A DNA stretch of 59,703 nucleotides. Origin: Nemertoderma westbladi (Eukaryota; Xenacoelomorpha; Nemertodermatida; Nemertodermatidae). Position 1 is the first letter of the stretch, and every line of letters starts with the position of its first letter. The position numbers were made by a program, and so were the translations under genes. Under the pieces are notes generated by a model. The model saw only the letters and a list, made by a program, of their open reading frames with translations. It made no database searches and was not told where the DNA came from. The stretch is taken from positions 1-59,703 of the forward strand of contig JAUCBJ010008904.1 in the NCBI GenBank assembly GCA_032718475.1, in the 5' to 3' direction. Positions 52,591 through 59,703 of this stretch are shown in pieces.

Positions 52591-53284
52591 TTTTATGTGT
52601 ACAAATATAAATAGGCATATTACATTACTGTAACTTAATCAAAATACGTCGGATTTTCAAAAGTTTTTACGTCAAAGTTAAACTACAAATGCTACCTTAT
52701 AGTGAAATAATTCATCACCGCTCCATGAAAACAGTAAGTAAGACTGTTTTCACCAATCGAAATATAAAATATTTACAAACTATTTCTAAATTTACTGGTA
52801 GGGCCTAAAATATAAAATATAATCACTATCTAATTATTGCATACTTAATATTGCAGATACGGCGTAAATACAATCGATCGTACATACAAATATAAATTTA
52901 CGAATTAACTTTAGTGCCTAAAATACAAAAAAAAGGCTTTCGGTTATCAAGATAAACAAATTAAACAAATCAGAACAAATCAATCAAACAAATCAAACAA
53001 ATAAATCAAACTCTTTCGATAAATCTTTATATATTGTAAATATACATAATAAACCTTCACCAAATTAAATCAGTCCAAATATAATATAAACATAATGCGC
53101 TAATAACTTTCAATAATGTCCTCCTGACGATCTGAAAAGTTCGTCCTACTGGTCTGGATGTCTTCTCCTGAGCACTAATTGCTAACGGTAGGCTCGCAAG
53201 CCTTCCTTTCCATATCTCGTTCTTCCAAACCCAACGTCCGATATAAATACCCAAATATAATATCCAAATATAAAATATCCAATT
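52591..53284. other. AT-rich stretch before the plus-strand BEL copy
   Basis: No frame or repeat was recognised apart from short A/T-rich repeats (AAATATAATATCCAAATATA-like) immediately before the BEL sequence begins. Confidence 0.4.
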
Positions 53285-56200
53285 CAAGGGCACAGTAAGG
53301 GAAAGTAGATTAGAGTTGCAAGAAGTGCAGCAAAGTATCGCGCTAGAACGCGATAAATTAGTAAATACACAAAAGGGTATACCAACACCCCCCCCGTAAC
53401 AATGTGTCAACCTGTTAGGTCTGAAGTATCTCATGCGCAAGGTGTGGAGCCTACACGCATCTATACTGCTAGCGAAGTAGAAACTCCTATAGTGAACCCT
53501 ATTAAGGGTAATTATAGACCTGTTGATAATGATATTCCCTATAGACCGGATCATAATCCGAGAAATTTATATACCGATAACTCGATATTAAATAACACGA
53601 TGGCCCAAGAAAGTTTTACGCGTCAAATGGCTAGAACCGAAGCCCGGCAAGCGGTAAAGGTGGGAGAGATCGTCAAGTTCAATGGAGATGAGATGAAATG
53701 GTTACCTTTTAATGAATATTACAAAGATAACATACAGAACTCTGTGCTATCTAATGGAGAGAAACTTAGATTCCTCATCGAGTGCTTGGAAGGATCTCCC
53801 AAGTTAATGGCGTTAAAGTTTATTGGACATCCAGACGGATTAAGACAAGTTTGGGATACACTAAACATCAGGTATGGTAATAGGAATAACATAGCTGGGT
53901 ATTTGTATGCAAAGTTGGTAGCGCCCCGAAAGTTTATTAGCAGCGGAATTATAGAGTTTTCCGATGAGATTCAGGAGATCTGCAGACAATTAGATTGGCT
54001 AGGTAAGTCTCATGAGTATCAGAATGCTATGGTTATTAGAGCAGTGGCTTCTACTTTACCGAAGGGTGGAGTAGGTACACGCTGGGATAAGAAAGTGTTA
54101 TATATGATGGAACAACAACGACGAGACCCTACCATGGCTGATCTCATGTCATTCCTAGATGGAGAAGTGAAATTACAGCTCCTGAAACTGTCCAGAGAGA
54201 AGACACCGGAAAACAAGGTAAGTGAAAAACCCGTCGCTAGGAGAAAGGTAACACCAGTGTGTTATACAGATGATGGCGAAAGCCAGACTTCTCAAGGAGA
54301 AGATAGCGGGAAAGACACTGACAGATCTTATTACGTAAATAAAATGCCTAAAGATCAGGTAAGTAAATTCAAGTCTCGAACAAATGACAGGAGAGAACAG
54401 GTAAGAAAAACTCCTCCTACGTCTCCCAAGAGAATTCAGGTGAGAAAGCCCGAAGAAAAAGCAAGTGTGCACAATGTTACGCAAAATAAGGTAAGTAACA
54501 TCAAACCGAAATGTGCGCTATGTGATGGGACCCATCGCTTGAATATGTGTGATGAATTTCTAAAGAAATCATTAACTGAGAGACGTGAAGTCATGTGGGA
54601 TAAGCGGTTGTGTTATAATTGCCTCAGACAAGGACACCAACGGCGAACCTGTTACTCTGACACAAGATGTGCCAAGTGCGGTGCGAAACATCATATCTTG
54701 TTGCACCCTGAATTCGAGCGAAATAGTCCGAGTCAGGTAAGTGATTCCGAACTACATGTCCAATTCAGTGATGTGAACGACACTGATCAATCTGAGATGG
54801 AAGGATTCTATACAGACGAGTTCTCCGACGAAAACGAATCCTGTTACATGATAAATACCGCAGTGTATAGAGCACTCACTTATGAAAAAGATACAGACAT
54901 TGACCTCACTCTAACTACTTCTGATCGACAGCCATCTTGGAAAGCGCCAACTTCCAATGTAGGGATTAGAGAATTTCCTGTGGTACAGGTAAGGGTCCAC
55001 GGACCAAAAAGGAGTTATGTAGTGAACGCCCTCCTTGACTCCGGTAGTACAGGAACATTCATCGACAAAGAGCTAGCCGAAGACATATTCGCTGGACAAC
55101 CCAAGTTCCGAACTAAGCTAAACATGTCAGGGATTATGCAGGTTTGGAAATCTACAGTAACAGCGGATTATTATGTAGGTGCGTTGTCCACCCCCCAGGA
55201 CGAACTAGGAGAACATAGTATAAGGTCAGTGAAAATGGTGGCTATAAAGAACTTCGCTACTACTCAAGCAGACCTTTATAATTGGGACGAGGATGAGAGC
55301 ATCCAACATCTTAAGATACCTCGATTCCAGACTGATTATCCTGGAGTGCAAATACTCATCGGCCAAAACGCACATGAGGCGCTCGAGACATTGGAGAAAT
55401 GGCCTGCTCAACCGCAGCCACTACAAACCTATGCGGTAAGAACTAGAGTAGGTTGGTACTTTACTGGCCCTACCCGTAGAACTCTCATGGAAAGATTACC
55501 GAAAGATCAAGTATATCAAGTGCGAGAATGGGAAGTTGAGAACAGTGAGTTCGACGATCCAACTGAGGGAATTCCATACTCCTCAGACAACGACAATATA
55601 CATCAACTTTTTGATGAGGAGAATGCCATCGATCTCCTTAAGGAAAGCGAGACTTGGCAAAATCAAGTGAACTTATGTCAACTCCTTCTCCCATCCGAGC
55701 GAGACGACTATAACGACGAGCTTAATGACGTCATTGAACGTTATAATGCCAAGACTCGGGATGAACACGCCGTGAGATTCTTTACTCAAGAGGTCGCAGA
55801 GCCCAACTCCTACGATAAGGCCCTATCGGTGGAGGAAGAAAGAGCCAAGCAGATCCAAGCGACAACTACTCGTTTTCTTAAAGATCAAGGTAGATATGAG
55901 ATCGGTCTTCCTTTCCGAAAGCGAGAACCAAAGTTCATTAACAACAGACCTTTGGCAGAGAAAAGAATTGCTCAACTACATCGACGCCTTACGGCAAATT
56001 CTTCAGCTAAAGAAATGTATCAAACACAGTTGAAGAAGTTTATTAGCAAGGGATATGCGGAGCTAGTACCGGAAGAAACCCCTATAACTGAGAGAACGTA
56101 TTATTTAACTCACCATTACGTTCCCAAACCCGGTAAACCCCATGAAGTACGAGTGGTGTTTGACGGTTCCGCCCTTTATATGGGCCAATCTCTTAATTCT

Positions 56201-59200
56201 GAATTGTTACCCGGACCCAACTTACTCCAATCCTTGTTGGGAATACTATTAAGATTAAGACAATACTCCATTGCTTTCGCCTCAGACATAGAAGGCATGT
56301 TCTTACAAGTCAAAGCGCTGGATAGGGATCGAGATAGCCTACGATTTTTGTGGTGGCCTGAAGGAGACCTCAATAAGAAACCTGTGGAGTACTGGATGAC
56401 CATCCAAGCCTTTGGGATAATCTCGAGCCCTTCAAACGCCTGTTCCGTGGTGCGCACCACTGCGGATGACAACCGAGACGCCTTCTCTAAAGAAGTGATC
56501 GACAATATCAAACGAGACATCTACATGGACGACAATCTGAAGTCCCTTCCATCAGTAGAAGAAGCCATTGAGGTCGCTAAAGGAACGGTAGAATGCTTAA
56601 AGAAAGGAGGATTTCGATTAACTAAATTCACTAGCAACTCCCGTGAGTTTCTGGAGTCGATCCCGGTAGAAGATCGAGGAACAAAAGACCTAGATCTAAT
56701 AAAGGATGATCTCCCAGAAACTAAGACCCTTGGTTTGAAATGGGACACAGAAAGAGATATCCTGTTTTTCCAATTAAAACAGCGAGATAATCCAGTTCGG
56801 ACTAAACGGATTTGTTTAAGTATCCTGAGCACTTATTTCGATCCATTGGGATTTATTAGCCCAGTTATATTGATTGCTCGGAGTTTAGTACAACAAATGT
56901 GGCTTGAAAACCACTCATGGGACAATCCACTTAAGGGAGAATTATTAAAGAAGTGGATGAAATGGGAAGATTCTCTACCAGCCATCGAAAACTTTATAAT
57001 TTCCCGTTCATATTTTGGTTATGTTCTCCCTACGTATTCATATCAACTCCATGTGTTTGGAGACGCCAGCGATATGGGAATAGGTATAGTAGCCTACCTA
57101 AGGGTGGAAACTCCGGACGGAATCAAAGTCGCCTTGGTTACCTCTAAGGCATTGATAAACAACAAGTTGAAAGTTCCTCGAGCGGAGTTAAAAGCGGCTC
57201 TATACGCTACAGCCATCGGCCGGAATGTAACAGAACAGATAGACTATCCCCTGGAGAAAACTGTCTATTGGACCGACGCTTTACTCGTGTTGGAGTATAT
57301 AACCAATGAAGTCTGTCAGTTCAGCGTCTTCGTTACCAACAGAGTAGCTATTATACTCAGTCGCACGACGATGGATCAATGGAGACATTGCCCCGGAACG
57401 ATTAATCCAGCGGACATCGCTTCCAGGGGAGCAACTCCACAAGAACTGGTAGATACTCCAGACTGTTTAGGTGGACCCGACTTCCTCTACAAAGAAGAAG
57501 AAGAATGGCCTCCTCATCTTACTACAGCAGAAATTAGACAGGCCAAGGGAGCGGAGAAAGTCAAGCCTAAAACTCAGGCGAGTAAATCGAAGTTATTCAA
57601 ACCCACAGTAGATCTGTCTGTACTACATACTTCCGGAGACGACGCTTTGGATCAGAAACCCACAGCCACAAATAAACCCGTTGTGGAAATCCGTGATAAG
57701 GATTGGAAATCTGGCATACCAGACGTCTCGCAAGGACTCTCACCTCTTCTGCAGAGAGCGATACATCACTACAGTTCCTGGAATCGGCTCTGTAAAGCCG
57801 TTACATATTTAAAGAGATGTTTTCACCATCACTATTCCGGGATGAAGGCCAAAGGTGATACCGCTCCCATAACATCAGTGCAGGTCCATGTTATTAAAGA
57901 TCTTCCCCCATATAAGATACCCGACAGGTTTCTGAAGGAGAAGATCAGTTATCAGGAGCATGAAGAAACCAACAAACAGATGCTGAGACTCTTACAATGC
58001 TATGAAGATTCCGATAAGTATTTCCTGTTGTTGAGAAATCCACAGATGCGCTTAAGGGATCGTTTCTCTAGCACAATGATAGATGGGTTGATACGTGTTG
58101 GAGGAAGGTTAACGAATGCCCCATTATCCTTTGATACTAAGTTCCCCATACTCATTAGAAATCTTGAAATACAAGTCAAGATGATTGTAGATGTTCACAG
58201 TAAGCTTTATCATGCTGGTAGAGAACGAGTTCTTAGCGAAATTCGAACTCGCTATTATTTTTATAAACCCCGTAGAGCTCTGAACCAAGTTCTTAGGAAC
58301 TGTATACCCTGTAGGAAAGCATTCAGTAGGCCTTTAACACAGCGAGAGGCAGAATTACCTAGGGAACGAGTAAGCTTTTATGAACCACCCTTTACTAATA
58401 CCGGTGTGGATTTATTTGGCCCTATTGAAGTATATCGTGCTAGGACTATAGTCAAGAGATGGTGTGTAATCTTTGTTTGTATGACTTGTAGAGCCATCCA
58501 TCTCGATATGGTGAACGATTTATCTACCAACAGCTTTCTATTAAGCTTACGACGACAGATCGCTCGCTTTGGCACTAGTAACACGATGAGATCTGATAAG
58601 GGAACAAACTTCATTGGTGCCAACAATGAAATCAAAGCTTACGTCAAAGATTGGAACCAAAGACAGGTGGACGACCAACTACGAGTAACAGCGTCTAGTT
58701 GGACCTTCAACGCCGCCGACGCCCCTTGGTGGGGAGGAAGTTGGGAGAGAATAATAAGAAGCGTGAAGACAGCATTTCATTTTATAGTGCCTTGCCGCGC
58801 TTATCTCACCGACGAACTTTTGCGGACGTTAATGGAAGAAATCGCCACCTATCTCAACGAGAGACCGCTTATGCCAGTCTCATCGAGTCCCGATTCCCTG
58901 GAAGCGCTAACACCCGCGCACTTCCTACTGAAGAAACCTGTAGCCATGCTCCCACAATCGGAAATCACAGACGGAGACTAATACTGCCGACAAACTTGGC
59001 AACTCATGCAGTTGTTATCCCGTCGTTTCGCTGACCATTTCGAAAAACATTATCTGCCCACGCTACAACTTCGAACTAAGTGGTTTGCGCAGCAAGAAAA
59101 CGTCAGCGCTGGAGACATGGTGCTTATTGTGGATGTGGATCTTCCACGTAAGCGGTGGCAGACAGGTCGTATAATCGAGACGCACATCTCGGATGACGGT

Positions 59201-59407
59201 TTGGTGCGATCGGTAGAACTCGTCGTCATGCGACGTAACTTCAAGAAACCGGGAATTGTCTTCGAGACGCAGCAGCTCAATCGCCCAGTGGGACGTTTAT
59301 GTTTACTGGAAAGAGACAGAGAACTCTCCGGAAACTATGGGAGACAAGATACTCTTCCCACGACCACCTCCCTAATCCAACAAACATCTAGGGACTCCCC
59401 AACTTAA
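53285..59407 (+). pseudogene. BEL/Pao retrotransposon Gag-Pol, 5'-truncated, one frameshift and one stop
   Basis: Coding similarity to the minus-strand copy begins near 53285 and is shifted at a C8 run (53388-53395). An 1859-codon frame then runs 53402-58981. Domain order by residue of that frame: Gag core (about 90-290), Cys/His knuckles (about 370-430, including CYNCLRQGHQRRTC), aspartic protease LLDSGSTGTFI (about 544), RT with VVFDGSA (about 918) and catalytic YMDD (about 1041), RNase H with FGDAS (about 1217) and NPADIASRG, an HHCC zinc site (about 1600-1640), then integrase D, D and E in GVDLFGP, RSDKGTNF and WGGSWER. A single TAA at 58979-58981 interrupts the frame, which continues to 59407 with a DUF5641-like C-terminal domain. 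The Gag N-terminus and 5' LTR are missing. It is inactive as read, yet close to complete. Confidence 0.9.
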
Positions 59408-59425
59408 CAACGGCTGGAGTGGGTG

Positions 59426-59703
59426 TGTGACCATATTACTTTATATTTGTATTTGTTTTATTTTTATATTTATGTATGTATTATTATGTAATTTTATTTT
59501 AATCGTTTTATTTAATTTTATTTAGTAGTATGGTATTTTAGAGATTATTTAGTAGATTAGTGCAATATATATTCGCGTTTATTATTTAATTACGTATATT
59601 ATATATTTAGTGCGACGGCGAGAAATAATTCTTTTTCTCTTTCCTTACTGCCCGTATTACATTATCAATACGTGACTACAGTAAGATGAAATCTTCGTAC
59701 TTA
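59426..59703 (+). mobile_element. 3' LTR of the plus-strand BEL/Pao copy, cut by the window edge
   Basis: Starts TGTGAC after a purine-rich GGAGTGGG tract that would serve as polypurine tract. It matches the LTR of the minus-strand copy over its visible length, including GACGGCGAGAAATAATT and a TACGTGACTACAGTAAG segment near the end. It runs off the window. Confidence 0.8.

Overview
This is a window of animal nuclear DNA, AT-rich, intron-containing and very dense in transposable elements. A BEL/Pao LTR retrotransposon, several LINE families, Helitron2/Helentron-like elements, a Merlin-like transposon, tRNA-headed SINEs and many minisatellites point to an invertebrate, probably marine. I cannot name the species.

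Layout. 1-400: a 20-bp minisatellite. 398-3045: a broken retroelement reverse transcriptase with a C-terminal restriction-like endonuclease. 3122-9729: four copies of one ~1.27-kb Helitron2/Helentron-like element, one nested inside another and one split by a LINE with a clear target-site duplication. 10202-11360: a decayed Merlin-like transposon. 11798-12718: a TA-flanked MITE. 13104-13641: a 57-bp minisatellite.

The one host gene I recognise is the 3' end of a folliculin-interacting protein (FNIP) gene on the + strand. It has three phase-compatible exons: 14277-16031, 17462-17579 and 27870-28115. Its last intron is about 10.3 kb. It holds a decayed CR1/jockey-type LINE, a second 57-bp minisatellite, a complete antisense single-exon gene for a secreted Ig-domain/mucin-like protein (20016-20924), a 4.85-kb palindromic element carrying two ~1.06-kb foldback elements, and LINE debris.

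Downstream of FNIP come a 2.2-kb element packed with a GCGTTAC motif and CACGTG E-boxes (28324-30500), small inverted-repeat elements, a long AT-rich stretch with little in it, and a piece of a ~4-kb foldback element (35234-36180). Next is an unrecognised, GC-richer, broken coding block on the minus strand (36555-38246), then a minus-strand LINE (39150-40720). A BEL/Pao derivative (40725-45600, minus) keeps one 1415-codon Gag-protease ORF but has lost nearly all of RT, RNase H and integrase by two frame-preserving deletions. A ~4-kb long-armed foldback element follows (45640-49640), then mostly non-coding sequence with a SINE. Last is a near-complete, 5'-truncated BEL/Pao copy on the + strand (53285-59407) that runs into its 3' LTR at the window edge.

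Two patterns cut across elements. Matches to the palindromic X-box (RFX-type) motif recur in two unrelated transposon families. Several coding remnants are frame-shifted exactly at homopolymer runs, which could be genuine decay or residual sequencing error. All family calls are from reading motifs by eye; no searches were run.
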